DNA from: Actinoallomurus soli
Lineage (GTDB): Bacteria > Actinomycetota > Actinomycetes > Streptosporangiales > Streptosporangiaceae
Length of the DNA stretch: 64,000 bases
Direction: 5' to 3'
Assembly: GCF_024055715.1 (NCBI RefSeq)
Contig: NZ_JAMXMV010000006.1
Location: 62,001 to 126,000, forward strand
Within the stretch, counting starts at the first letter, position 1. Every line of letters begins with the position of its first letter. This document shows positions 6,853 to 15,234 of the stretch, one piece after another. A program made the translations under genes and the position numbers. The notes under the pieces are model-generated. The model searched no databases, had not been told where the DNA came from, and saw only the letters and a program-made list of their open reading frames with translations.

Positions 6853-9177
6853 GTGACAGTTGAGAAAGCAGACCGGGAACACGCCATCGTCAAGCTGCTC
6901 CGCCTCATAGGGGCGGCACTCGTGGCCGGAGTCCTGGTCAGCTTCCTCGCCCTGCCGGCCGTCGGCAGCGCGGGAATGGCGACCCGGGACGCCTCCGACA
7001 GCTTCAACAAACTCCCGGCCGACTTCAGCATCCAGCCGCCACCGGAGCGCACCACGGTCTACTCCGCGGACGGCCAGGTCATCGCGACCTTCTACCACCA
7101 CAACCGCGAGTCCGTACGCCTCGACCAGGTCTCTCCGCTCATGCAGAAGGCCGTCGTCGCGATCGAGGACTCGCGCTTCTACCAGCACGGCCCCCTCGAC
7201 ATGAAGGGCTCCGCCCGCGCGCTGGTCACCAACGCCCAGGAGGGCGGGGTCAAGCAGGGTGGTTCGACGCTCACCCAGCAGTACGTGAAGAACCTGCTGG
7301 TCGAGAGCGCGGACAACGACAAGGAGATCGCGGACGCGAAGGCCCCGACGTTCGGCCGGAAGCTGCGCGAGCTGCGGTACGCCGTGAACGTCGAGAAGCA
7401 CCTGACCAAGGACCAGATCCTGCAGGGCTACCTCAACATCGCCTACTTCGGCGCCGGCGCGTACGGCGTGCAGGCCGCGGCCCAGCGGTACTTCAGCAAG
7501 GACGCCACCGACCTGACCCTGCCGGAGGCGGCGCTGCTGGCCGGCATCACCAACAGCCCCAGCTACTACGACCCGACCATCTTCCCGGACCACGCCCGTG
7601 ATCGCCGCAACACCGTGCTGTACCGCATGGCCGAGCTGAAGATGATCACCAAGCAGCAGGCCGACCAGGCGGCCGCGCAGCCGATCAAGCTGCACCCCAA
7701 GCTGCCCAAGAGTGACTGCGTCGACAGCAAGGTGCCGTTCTTCTGCCAGTACGTGAAGAACGAGATCCTCGGCAACCCGGCGTTCGGCAAGACGCAGACA
7801 GACCGGGAGAAGCTGCTGTACCGCGGTGGCCTGACGATCCGCACGACGATCGACATGAAGGCGCAGAAGGCCGCGCAGGCGGCGCTCAGCAGGCGTCCCA
7901 GCCACAGCAGGACCGCGACCGAGGCCATGGTCAAGCCCGGCACCGGTGAGATCAAGGCCATGGTGGTCAGCCGCACCTACGGCACGAACGTCAGGAAGGG
8001 CGAGACCCAGCTGAACCTCGCCGCCGACTACGCGCACGGCGGCAACCTCGGCTACTCCGCCGGGTCGACCTTCAAGATCTTCACGCTGGCGGCCGCGCTC
8101 GACAAGGGCATGAGCGTCGGCACCTCCTTCCCGGCGCCCACCAGCACCACGGTGTCGGGATACCGGGACTGCAAGGGGAACGGCTCCGAGCCCTGGCCCG
8201 TCCAGAACGCCGAGAAGTCCAAGGCCAAGTCCGCCAACCTGGACACCGGGACCTGGGAGTCGATCAACACCTTCTACGCCTACCTGGAGAGGTCGGTCGG
8301 GCTCTGCGACGCTGTCAAGATGGCGCAGAACTTCGGCATGAAGCGCGCGGACGGCAAGCCGCTCCAGCAGAACCCGGCTCAGGTCCTCGGCACCAACGAG
8401 ATCGACGTCACCCACCTCGCCGCCGCGTACGCCGGCTTCGCCGCACGCGGCGAGTACTGCACGCCGATCGCGATCACCGAGGTGACCGACTCGAACGGCA
8501 AGAAGATCAACGTGCCCAAGGCCAAGTGCACCAAGGCGGTCGACACCGACGTCGCCGACGAGGTCACGAGCATCCTGCAGGGCGTCCTCACCAAGGGCAC
8601 CGCGCGGGGTGAGGGCCTCGGCCGGCCCGCCGCGGGCAAGACCGGCACCTGTGAGAGCTTCACCTGCGCCGTCTTCGCCGGCTACACCCCCGACCTGGCG
8701 GCCGCCGTCTGGTACGGCGACCCGGAGGCGCCCTGGGGCCACCGCAACTACGGCGTCTACGGTGCGGACGTCGCGCCGATCTGGCGGGCCTCGATGCTCG
8801 GCGCGCTGCGCGGAACGAGCGCCTCCTCCTTCCACACGCCGGTGAAGGACTTCGGGACGCTCGACCAGCAGACGGTCCCCGACGTCCAGGGCATGCCGGT
8901 GCAGGAGGCCAAGCAGAAGATCGAGAAGGCCGGGTTCAGCGTGGAGATCTCGCCGCGCGCGGTCGACTCGAACCAGCCCGCGAACACCGTCGTCTACACC
9001 TCACCGAGCAGCGGACAGCAGGCCGACCAGGACACGACCGTCATCCTGTTCGTCAGCAACGGCAGCGGCTCGGTCGGCGCCGGAAACGCCAACGGAAACG
9101 GCAAGGGCAAGGGCAAGCGCGGCAACGGCAACGGCAGGAAGGGCGGCGGCTTCAGCTGGCCGCCGTTCGGCAACTGA
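6853..9177 (+). CDS. ponA2: Bifunctional class A penicillin-binding protein with PASTA domain
   Basis: A 774-residue membrane-anchored peptidoglycan synthase. A membrane helix (LIGAALVAGVLVSFLALPAV) lies near residues 17-36. The GT51 glycosyltransferase domain carries the catalytic EDSRFYQHG and GGSTLTQQYVKN motifs. The transpeptidase domain has the acyl-serine SAGSTFK, an SIN box and the KTGT motif. One PASTA domain (VPDVQGMPVQEAKQKIEKAG) precedes a low-complexity Gly/Asn/Lys tail. The GTG at 6853 puts the membrane segment near the N-terminus. It is divergent from wblA, as ponA2 is from whiB4 in mycobacteria, and is followed by a strong terminator. Confidence 0.93.
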   Translation: MTVEKADREHAIVKLLRLIGAALVAGVLVSFLALPAVGSAGMATRDASDSFNKLPADFSIQPPPERTTVYSADGQVIATFYHHNRESVRLDQVSPLMQKAVVAIEDSRFYQHGPLDMKGSARALVTNAQEGGVKQGGSTLTQQYVKNLLVESADNDKEIADAKAPTFGRKLRELRYAVNVEKHLTKDQILQGYLNIAYFGAGAYGVQAAAQRYFSKDATDLTLPEAALLAGITNSPSYYDPTIFPDHARDRRNTVLYRMAELKMITKQQADQAAAQPIKLHPKLPKSDCVDSKVPFFCQYVKNEILGNPAFGKTQTDREKLLYRGGLTIRTTIDMKAQKAAQAALSRRPSHSRTATEAMVKPGTGEIKAMVVSRTYGTNVRKGETQLNLAADYAHGGNLGYSAGSTFKIFTLAAALDKGMSVGTSFPAPTSTTVSGYRDCKGNGSEPWPVQNAEKSKAKSANLDTGTWESINTFYAYLERSVGLCDAVKMAQNFGMKRADGKPLQQNPAQVLGTNEIDVTHLAAAYAGFAARGEYCTPIAITEVTDSNGKKINVPKAKCTKAVDTDVADEVTSILQGVLTKGTARGEGLGRPAAGKTGTCESFTCAVFAGYTPDLAAAVWYGDPEAPWGHRNYGVYGADVAPIWRASMLGALRGTSASSFHTPVKDFGTLDQQTVPDVQGMPVQEAKQKIEKAGFSVEISPRAVDSNQPANTVVYTSPSSGQQADQDTTVILFVSNGSGSVGAGNANGNGKGKGKRGNGNGRKGGGFSWPPFGN

Positions 9178-9192
9178 CCTTCAGAACGGCAC

Positions 9193-9229
9193 AAGGTCCC
9201 GTCCCCGGCCGAGCCGGGGACGGGACCTT
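9193..9229 (+). terminator. Strong intrinsic terminator after ponA2
   Basis: A 17-bp perfect stem (AAGGTCCCGTCCCCGGC paired with its complement at 9213-9229) and a 3-nt loop, 15 bp after the ponA2 stop. It faces the converging YqeY gene. Confidence 0.85.
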
Positions 9230-9276
9230 CTCGTATGCGCGAAGAGCCTCAACCTTCTCGTACGCGCGAAGAGCGG

Positions 9277-9726
9277 TCAGCCGGCGAGCTGACGCTTGAC
9301 CTCTCCCGAGACCCGCTTGCCGTCGGCGCGGCCGGCGACCTTCGGCGTGACCGCCTTCATCACCTGGCCCATCGCCCGCGGCCCCTCCGCGCCGATCTCC
9401 GCGATCGTCGCGGCCACCAGCTCGGTCAGCTCGGCGTCGGACAGCTGGGCCGGAAGATAGTCATCCAGGACCACGCCCTCGGCCCGCTCCGCCTCCGCCT
9501 GCTCCGTACGGCCCGCGTCGGCGAACGCCTCGGCCGCCTCGCGGCGCTTCTTGGCCTCCCGCTGCAGCACCTTGACGATCTCGTCGTCGGAGAGCTCGCG
9601 CGCCCGCTCGCCCGCGACCTCCTCGTTGGTGACGGCCGTCAGCGCCATGCGGATGGTGCGGGTGCGCACCTCATCGCGTGCCTTCATCGCGGCCGACAGG
9701 TCGGCCTGCAGCTTCTCCTTCAACAT
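9277..9726 (-). CDS. GatB/YqeY domain protein
   Basis: A 149-residue protein of the YqeY family: alpha-helical, with KEKLQADLSAAMKARDE at the start, an LSDDEIVKVLQREAKKRRE segment and a C-terminal MGQVMKAVTPKVAGRADG motif. The fold matches the tail domain of the amidotransferase subunit GatB, but the stand-alone protein has no proven enzymatic role. The start is the ATG at 9726. The much longer open frame reaching 10746 is antisense to the metallophosphoesterase and was discarded. It is divergent from the metallophosphoesterase, with about 66 bp between starts. Confidence 0.9.
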   Translation of the reverse strand: MLKEKLQADLSAAMKARDEVRTRTIRMALTAVTNEEVAGERARELSDDEIVKVLQREAKKRREAAEAFADAGRTEQAEAERAEGVVLDDYLPAQLSDAELTELVAATIAEIGAEGPRAMGQVMKAVTPKVAGRADGKRVSGEVKRQLAG

Positions 9727-9792
9727 GGGAACAATCTTGCCCTGCGTACGGGCTTCGGCGCCCGGCAATAATCGGTGCGTCGTTCTGGCACG

Positions 9793-10695
9793 ATGGGGAG
9801 GGTGCGAAAGAGATACGCGGTCCCCCTGGGCGTCCTCGGCACCGGGGTCGCCGGCATCGGTTACGCGTCGGTCATCGAGCGCAACTGGTTCCGGCTCCGC
9901 CGCTACGACGTGCCGGTGCTCGCCCCCGGCCAGCGGCCCATCAAGATCCTGCACATCTCCGACACGCACCTGACACCGGGACGCCGCCGGCTGATCAAAT
10001 GGGTCAGCGCGCTCGACGCCCTCGAGCCCGATCTGGTCGTCAACACCGGCGACTCGATCTCGCACCGCGACGCCATCGGCCCGTTCCTCGACCTGCTCGG
10101 GCCGCTGCTGGACCGTCCGGGCGTCTTCGTGTACGGCTCGAACGACATGTACTCCCCGGTCCCGAAGAACCCCGCCCGCTACCTCTGGCGCACGAGCCAG
10201 AAGGACTACAGCAAGCGGCGGACCGTCCCCGACCTGCCGTACCGCGAGCTCGGCGCCGCGATGACCGCCGCCGGCTGGCTCGACCTCAACAACGCGACCG
10301 GCACGATCAAGGCGGGCGACACCGAGATCTGGCTCGGCGGCATCAACGACTCCCACATCAACAGGGACCGGTACGACGAGATCGCCGGCCCGGCCCAGGG
10401 CCCGCTCAGCATCGGCGTCATGCACTCGCCCGAGCCGCGCAACCTCGACCGCTTCGTCGCCGACGGCTACCAGCTGCTCCTGGCCGGCCACACCCACGGC
10501 GGCCAGCTCTGCGTCCCGTTGTACGGCGCCCTGGTCACCAACTGCGGCATCGACCGGGCCCGCGTGAAGGGCCTCAGCCGGCACGGTGACGCCTGGCTGC
10601 ACGTCTCCGCCGGTCTGGGCACCTCCCCGTACGCCCCGGTCCGCTTCTGCTGCCCCCCGGAGGCCTCGCTGTTGACCTTGGTCCCGGCGTCCTGA
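9793..10695 (+). CDS. Metallophosphoesterase
   Basis: About 300 residues with the calcineurin-like phosphoesterase signature in order: ISDTHL, NTGDSI, GSNDMY (replacing GNHD), VMHSPEP and LAGHTHGGQL. These residues bind two metal ions. An N-terminal hydrophobic stretch (AVPLGVLGTGVAGIGYASVI) suggests membrane anchoring with the catalytic domain facing outward or at the membrane surface. The start is the ATG at 9793; GTG at 9802 is an alternative. Rv3683, next to ponA2 in M. tuberculosis, is the positional counterpart (recalled). The substrate is unknown; relatives act on UDP-sugars, lipids or polyphosphates. Confidence 0.9.
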   Translation: MGRVRKRYAVPLGVLGTGVAGIGYASVIERNWFRLRRYDVPVLAPGQRPIKILHISDTHLTPGRRRLIKWVSALDALEPDLVVNTGDSISHRDAIGPFLDLLGPLLDRPGVFVYGSNDMYSPVPKNPARYLWRTSQKDYSKRRTVPDLPYRELGAAMTAAGWLDLNNATGTIKAGDTEIWLGGINDSHINRDRYDEIAGPAQGPLSIGVMHSPEPRNLDRFVADGYQLLLAGHTHGGQLCVPLYGALVTNCGIDRARVKGLSRHGDAWLHVSAGLGTSPYAPVRFCCPPEASLLTLVPAS

Positions 10696-10709
10696 GCGGC
10701 GCTTCGACC

Positions 10710-10760
10710 TTGATCCCTGGCACCCACTGCGCCCTAGGGTCGGCATCCGCCAGGGATCAA
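10710..10760. repeat. 12-bp inverted repeat flanking a 27-bp spacer
   Basis: TTGATCCCTGGC (10710-10721) and its exact complement GCCAGGGATCAA (10749-10760) follow the metallophosphoesterase stop. It could be a large-loop terminator or an old element end. No uridine tract follows. Confidence 0.6.
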
Positions 10761-10851
10761 AGGCCGGTTCGGCGGTAACCGTGGCGCGGAGAGGGTCAAA
10801 AGTCCGCTAGACTCGTCGAGGCGCAGGCGTTGAAAGACGACCTGCAGCCAC

Positions 10852-10928
10852 CGGGGTGTAGCGCAGCTTGGCAGCGCGCTTCGTTCGGGACGAAGAGGTC
10901 GTGGGTTCAAATCCCGCCACCCCGACCA
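10852..10928 (+). tRNA. tRNA-Pro (anticodon CGG)
   Basis: A complete cloverleaf: acceptor CGGGGTG/CACCCCG, D-arm GCGCAGCTTGGCAGCGC, anticodon stem CTTCG/CGAAG with loop TTCGGGA (anticodon CGG), and T-arm GTGGGTTCAAATCCCGC. CCA is encoded at 10926-10928. It reads the proline codon CCG, which is common in this GC-rich genome. Remnants of a similar tRNA 3' end occur downstream at 11397-11412 and 11687-11700. Confidence 0.95.
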
Positions 10929-10931
10929 GCC

Positions 10932-10966
10932 CAGAGGCCCTGTACCGCGACGGTACAGGGCCTCTG
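10932..10966 (+). terminator. Terminator of tRNA-Pro
   Basis: A 16-bp perfect stem (CAGAGGCCCTGTACCG with its complement at 10951-10966, loop CGA), followed by TCTATTT. A second smaller hairpin, GGCGGCC/GGCCGCC, follows at 10974-10992. Confidence 0.85.
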
Positions 10967-11260
10967 TCTATTTGGCGGCCTAAGAGGCCGCCTATCGCCT
11001 CTGGCCAGGCCGACTTCGATCCGAACGCCTTGCCGATGATCTCGGCTTCTCCTGTGATGACCGGGCGGAGCTCCTGCCGTTAGACGGCCTCGGTAGTCGC
11101 GGTCGTTTGGTGTGACCGACCAGTCGCGCGATCCGCTTGATGGGCGCGCCGTGCCTTATGCCGTAGGCCATCCCCGAGACGGTCTTTGCCGGGCTTGGGG
11201 GTAATCGCGCTGTTAGGGCGGGTATCCGGGGTCGAAAGCCGGCGACGAAGGGATCCGATC

Positions 11261-11365
11261 ATGAATCAGTGGCGCAAGAGCACACACAGTGATCCTTGGT
11301 TTACCGAGTGCGTGGAGGTGCGGGTGGTCACCCGGCAGGAGCTCGAGGATCCGGCGAGCAGCTAG
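11261..11365 (+). pseudogene. Truncated DUF397-type gene remnant
   Basis: A 34-codon frame beginning MNQWRKSTHSD and continuing TECVEVRVV. The W-R-K-S-x-x-S ... C-V-E-V pattern is the hallmark of DUF397 proteins, about 60-residue partners of XRE regulators in actinomycetes. The usual C-terminal half (VRDSKDPDGP-like) is missing and replaced by unrelated codons and a stop, and no XRE partner is next to it. It is therefore read as a decayed copy. It lies in the 830-bp stretch between tRNA-Pro and the MFS gene that otherwise holds no convincing gene. Confidence 0.55.
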
Positions 11366-11390
11366 TGCCGCGTCCGAGATCGTAGTTGGG

Positions 11391-11703
11391 GATGTAGAGG
11401 TCGTGGGTTCGAACCACCGGTCGAAGGGGCTCCGGACACGGTCGGCCGATCCCCGCGACGCGCTCCGCGCCCGGCTCGGTGTGTCGAAACAGCTCGCCTT
11501 CGACCTGCTCTCGATAGCTGCCAACTCCGGGACTCTGTTCACGATGCCACGCCTCTGAACAGCGGAAACTCGTACACCACGTCCGGGGACGCAACCGGGT
11601 TGGCCGCAGTGCGGGCAGATGCCCTCCGGCGCTCGGGTTTCCTATGTCTTGAGACATGGGTTTCCTATGTCCTGAGACTGGACACCGCCACCCCGACCCA
11701 GGT
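11391..11703. other. Decayed tRNA-derived and mobile-element scar region
   Basis: GAGGTCGTGGGTTCGAACC at 11394-11412 looks like a tRNA anticodon-to-T-arm segment. CCGCCACCCCGACC near 11687-11700 repeats the last 14 bases of the tRNA-Pro acceptor end. Neither can form a whole tRNA. Between them is non-coding or degenerate sequence and a 21-bp direct repeat. This looks like the remains of an element that recombined at a tRNA locus; no integrase survives. Confidence 0.45.
11635..11678. repeat. Two 21-bp direct repeats
   Basis: GGGTTTCCTATGTCTTGAGAC (11635-11655) is repeated with one change at 11658-11678, two bases apart. Motifs of this kind (ATGTCYTGAGAC) occur upstream of IS481-type transposase genes in actinomycetes (from memory), so this may be an insertion-sequence edge. 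No transposase is present. Confidence 0.5.
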
Positions 11704-11704
11704 G

Positions 11705-11737
11705 AAGGGCCACTTCCGATCATCGGAAGTGGCCCTT
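11705..11737. terminator. Bidirectional hairpin terminator
   Basis: AAGGGCCACTTCCGA (11705-11719) pairs perfectly with TCGGAAGTGGCCCTT (11723-11737), loop TCA, with A and T tracts on either side. It would end the minus-strand four-gene operon (last stop 11759) and any transcript from the tRNA remnant side. Confidence 0.85.
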
Positions 11738-11758
11738 TTCCGTGCCGTACGGCAGCGC

Positions 11759-12991
11759 CTACGAGCCGAGCTGTTCACCGAGGCGCAGCCGGGCGGTGGC
11801 CGGGCTCATCAGGGCCAGACCCGCCGCGCCCGCGACGACGGCGCTCACCAGCAGTACGGGACGGACGCCGAGGAGCCCGGCCGCCCAGCCGCCGATCGCC
11901 GCGCCGAGCGATGACCCGCCCCAGGTGATGGTCTTGATGGTGGCGTTCACCCGGCCGTGCAGGGCCTGCTGGGTTCGCAGGTACCGGATGGGGACCTGAT
12001 GCACGTTGTACACCTGCTGGCCGAACCAGTTCACGAGCTGTGAGACGGTCGCGACGGCGACGGCCGCCCACAGCGGCCGGACCACGAGCGGCGCCAGGGC
12101 GAGACCGGAGGCGCACACCAGCAGCGCCCAGCCGAGCAGGCTCCCGGTCCCGATCCTTCGGCCGAGCCACGGCGCGACGCCGGCACCGATGATCCCGCCG
12201 ACCGCCCCGACGCCCATGACCAGCCCGATCGCCAGCGCTCCCAAGTGCACGGAGCGCGTGAGGAACAGCAGGTAGACGGCGGTGAACATGGTGTTGGCGA
12301 TATAGAGGAGGCAGGTCGCCGACGTCACGTTCCGCAGTACGGGGTCGCCGAGGACCGAGACGGCTCCCTTCCGTACCTCGACCAACACCCCGTCGGAGAG
12401 CGCCCTGACCGGCCGCCGCGGGACACTGGGCATCGGAAGCGCGATGACCAGTGCCGCGATGACGAAGCTCAGGGCGTCTCCGCTGATGGCGAGCGGCGGT
12501 CCCAGCCGGGCGATGAGGGCGCCGGCCAGCGGCGGGCCGAGCACGAGCGCCAGCGACTGGCTGACCTCCTGCAGACTCTGCGCGCGGGGCAGCCGTTCGG
12601 GGGGCGTCACCTCGGGCACGTAGGCGAGGAAGGCGACGTCGAACAGCACGGTGAGGGTGCCGGCCACCGCCGCCACGGCGTAGAGCCACCAGAGATGGAG
12701 CCGGTCGCCGAGCGCCGCCAGCGGCACGGTGCCCACCACCGCGGCGAGACCGACATTCGCCGTGACGACCAGCCGCCGCCGGGACGTACGGTCGACGAAC
12801 ACCCCCACGGCCAGGCCGAACACGAGGTAGGGCAGCCGGCCGCACGCCACCAGGACGCCCATCTGCCCCGGAGACACCGCGAAGAGCGTGATCGCGGTCA
12901 GCGGGAGGGCGATGAGCGTGATCTGCGACCCCATCAGCGAGACGCTCTGTGCCAGCCACACCCGCAGGAAGGCCCGCTCGCCCACCCTCAT
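11759..12991 (-). CDS. MFS transporter (last gene of GMC-aminotransferase-sulfotransferase operon)
   Basis: A 410-residue major facilitator with about 12 hydrophobic segments. It includes VWLAQSVSLMGSQITLIALP at the start and the loop 2-3 signature GVFVDRTSRRRLV. The sequence resembles the enterobactin-exporter/tetracycline-efflux branch of MFS that exports small molecules. The ATG overlaps the sulfotransferase stop (ATGA), so the two are translationally coupled. By position it probably exports the product of the upstream enzymes or protects against it. A strong hairpin at 11705-11737 ends the operon. Confidence 0.88.
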   Translation of the reverse strand: MRVGERAFLRVWLAQSVSLMGSQITLIALPLTAITLFAVSPGQMGVLVACGRLPYLVFGLAVGVFVDRTSRRRLVVTANVGLAAVVGTVPLAALGDRLHLWWLYAVAAVAGTLTVLFDVAFLAYVPEVTPPERLPRAQSLQEVSQSLALVLGPPLAGALIARLGPPLAISGDALSFVIAALVIALPMPSVPRRPVRALSDGVLVEVRKGAVSVLGDPVLRNVTSATCLLYIANTMFTAVYLLFLTRSVHLGALAIGLVMGVGAVGGIIGAGVAPWLGRRIGTGSLLGWALLVCASGLALAPLVVRPLWAAVAVATVSQLVNWFGQQVYNVHQVPIRYLRTQQALHGRVNATIKTITWGGSSLGAAIGGWAAGLLGVRPVLLVSAVVAGAAGLALMSPATARLRLGEQLGS

Positions 12992-13923
12992 CGGGTGACG
13001 ATTCGCGGCACGGTCTGCAGGTCGTAGCCGAGACGCTGGAGCTCGGCGCCGGCGATCGCCTCGAACTCGGCGATCTGCTCCGGCGTCAGATCGGTGAGGT
13101 AGCGCCCGGCCCGGCCGGTGGCCAGCGGACGCGCGGCGGCCTCGGCCGCGGGATGCCCCCAGGGGTTGGCGAACAAGGTGTGCGGCAGTGCGGCGTGGTC
13201 GAGCAGCGCGTCGTCCCACGGCAGCCCGATGTGCTCCGTGACACGGCGGAGGACGGTCGCCGGGTCCGCCGTCAGGTCCTCGTAGCGGATCTCGAGGTAC
13301 CGCTCGGGATCGGCCACGGTGTGCGGCCTGGCCACCACCTCGAGCCAGCCCCTGGCGGCCTCCTCGACCGCGCCGTAGCCCCACGGCACGGTCTTGAGGT
13401 GCGAGGACGCCACGTCGCGTCCGTCGCGGATGATGTGCACGAAGTGCGCGTTCGGCCACAGCCTGGCGTAGTCGTCCACCCGCGCGATCTTGCGTTGCAG
13501 CTTGAACCCCCACCGTGCGGCGCCGGTCTGCGCGCGCCGGTGCTCCCCGATCCGGTCGATGAGCCGGCAGCGGTCGACGAAGTCGGACAGGTCGCTGCCC
13601 AGTTCGGCCATGGTCTGTTCCACCAGCGAGCGCAACTCGGCGAACTCGACGCCGAACCGCTGGCACTGCTTCACGAAGTGCGCGCCGTCGTACCAGAAGG
13701 GGTCGTTCGTGTCGGTGCCCGGCCCGAGCACTCGCGGGTCGGAACGGGAGAGCAGGTCGCAGGCCTCGACGATGTGCGGGCCCAGGTCCGGCGGCTCCAG
13801 GAAGTCGATGTCCGGCCCGATCACAAGGTCGGGATGGGAGTCGAGGACCACGCTGAGCACCGTGGTGCCGGAGCGGTTCTCCCCGCCCAGGAGCACGGGG
13901 TCGGAGGTCAGAGGTGCACGCAT
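12988..13923 (-). CDS. Sulfotransferase
   Basis: A 311-residue PAPS-dependent sulfotransferase. The N-terminal 5'-phosphosulfate-binding loop GGENRSGTTVL is at residues 13-23, and the 3'-phosphate-binding HIIRDGRDVASS is near residue 165. These are the two hallmark PAPS motifs of the Sulfotransfer_1/3 families. It would transfer sulfate from PAPS to a hydroxyl or amine of an unknown acceptor. A GGAGAT ribosome binding site precedes the ATG, 21 bp after the aminotransferase stop. Sulfotransferases are uncommon in primary metabolism of actinomycetes, which supports a specialised pathway in this operon. Confidence 0.88.
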   Translation of the reverse strand: MRAPLTSDPVLLGGENRSGTTVLSVVLDSHPDLVIGPDIDFLEPPDLGPHIVEACDLLSRSDPRVLGPGTDTNDPFWYDGAHFVKQCQRFGVEFAELRSLVEQTMAELGSDLSDFVDRCRLIDRIGEHRRAQTGAARWGFKLQRKIARVDDYARLWPNAHFVHIIRDGRDVASSHLKTVPWGYGAVEEAARGWLEVVARPHTVADPERYLEIRYEDLTADPATVLRRVTEHIGLPWDDALLDHAALPHTLFANPWGHPAAEAAARPLATGRAGRYLTDLTPEQIAEFEAIAGAELQRLGYDLQTVPRIVTR

Positions 13924-13944
13924 CGGATCTCCAATCGTCGTGGG

Positions 13945-15234
13945 CTATGCACTCGGCACCGGCGGACGCGACCACGTACGGATCGCCCGCTCGGTCGCCG
14001 CGAAGTACTCCTCACCGAAACGGCCGGCCGCGTCGATGAACGCGGCCTTCCCACCGCCGTCCCGCTCAGCGGCCTTCTCCGTGAGGACCTCGACCGCGGC
14101 GGTGCGGAATCCCTCGATGTCCTCGTCCTCCGTGGCCGCGGACGGCATGAACCGGCCGCCGTACTGCATCAGGTACCCACGGTTCCAGAGCCCCTGGAAG
14201 AACTCGTGGCCGAGTTCCGGGTCGGCGAACACGACGTCGAACATCGAAGGGCGCTCGAACGCCCATGCCTGCACTCCCGCGGCGGCGAACGCCTCCTCGA
14301 GCGCGCCGATCAGCCGCCTGCCGACGTGCTCGATCGTGCCGAGCGCGTCTCCGTCGGCCAGCGCGTCCAGGGTGGCCATGGCGGTGGCGAACGGCGTCAC
14401 CTCTCGCTGGTAGGTGTTGCCGAGGTACGTGCGTTCGTCGGCGCGCATCACCGCGGCCCGGCCCAGCACCGCCGAGAGCGCGACGCCGTTGGCCAGGCCC
14501 TTGCTCACCGTGATCAGGTCGGGTTCGACGCCCGTGGCCGCGTGGTAGCCGCCGCGGGCGTAGCGGAAGCCCGTCATGACCTCGTCGAGGATCAGCAGTG
14601 CCCCGTGGCGCTTGACGCGGACTTCGAGTTCGGCGACATAGGCGGGTGGGAAGAAATTGACCTCTGGAGTGAGAATGACCGCGGCGGTGTCCTCTGCCAG
14701 AAGGTCCGTCAAGCGTTCGAGGTCATATCCGAAGTCGACGGTGTCCGGGTCCCTGTCCGGCAGCGCCATCGCGGGCCGGTACTGCAACTGCCAGTCGTGC
14801 CACCCGTGGTACCCGCTGGTCAGTACGCGGCGTTTTCCCGAGTACACGCGGGCCAGCCGGACCGCCGCGGTCGTGGCGCATGATCCGGTGCGGAAGAAGA
14901 TGGCGCGCTCGGCGCAGGGAAACAAGTCCACCAGGCGTTCGGCGACCTCGACCCTGAGCGTGGAAAGAGGCCCGGCGACGATACCGCCCGTGCGGCGTAG
15001 TTCACTGATCGTGTGCTCGACGACGGGGCCGTATCCGGCGCCGAGCGGAGCCGCGCCGCTGCACGAGGTGAAATCGACATAGCGATTTCCTCTGTCGTCC
15101 CAGATGTGCGCACCCGAGGCGCGGTCCATGACGAAGGGAAAGCGCCGGTTGAGGTCCCAGGTCTCGGCCGCCGTCACCGCCTTCGCCCGCCTCAGTAGAT
15201 CCGCGCCGCCGGGGTCTTGCCGTGCCGTCCGCAT
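13945..15234 (-). CDS. Class-III PLP aminotransferase (glutamate-1-semialdehyde aminomutase-like)
   Basis: A 429-residue fold-type I PLP enzyme. It contains GSCATTAAVRLAR for cofactor phosphate binding, the ILDEVMTGFR motif with the PLP-ring aspartate, and VSKGLANG with the Schiff-base lysine. The sequence is closest in style to glutamate-1-semialdehyde 2,1-aminomutase and similar sugar or polyol aminotransferases. It is not in a haem operon, so it more likely aminates a ketone or aldehyde made by the upstream GMC oxidoreductase. The ATG overlaps that gene's TGA by one base (TGATG), which points to coupled translation. Confidence 0.87.
   Translation of the reverse strand: MRTARQDPGGADLLRRAKAVTAAETWDLNRRFPFVMDRASGAHIWDDRGNRYVDFTSCSGAAPLGAGYGPVVEHTISELRRTGGIVAGPLSTLRVEVAERLVDLFPCAERAIFFRTGSCATTAAVRLARVYSGKRRVLTSGYHGWHDWQLQYRPAMALPDRDPDTVDFGYDLERLTDLLAEDTAAVILTPEVNFFPPAYVAELEVRVKRHGALLILDEVMTGFRYARGGYHAATGVEPDLITVSKGLANGVALSAVLGRAAVMRADERTYLGNTYQREVTPFATAMATLDALADGDALGTIEHVGRRLIGALEEAFAAAGVQAWAFERPSMFDVVFADPELGHEFFQGLWNRGYLMQYGGRFMPSAATEDEDIEGFRTAAVEVLTEKAAERDGGGKAAFIDAAGRFGEEYFAATERAIRTWSRPPVPSA

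Noticed and set aside
6844-8835. Long minus-strand ORF opposite ponA2
   Set aside because: Typical GC-driven antisense shadow of a well-supported gene; no family resemblance.
9277-10746. 489-codon frame fused to YqeY
   Set aside because: Residues before the ATG at 9726 are antisense to the metallophosphoesterase.
11394-11412. Possible tRNA gene at a T-arm-like sequence
   Set aside because: No acceptor, D-arm or anticodon stem can be formed around it.
11759-13975. A single 738-codon minus-strand frame covering MFS and upstream sequence
   Set aside because: The N-terminal third is antisense or out of frame with the sulfotransferase gene and has Arg/Pro-rich shadow composition; the real MFS start is the ATG at 12991.
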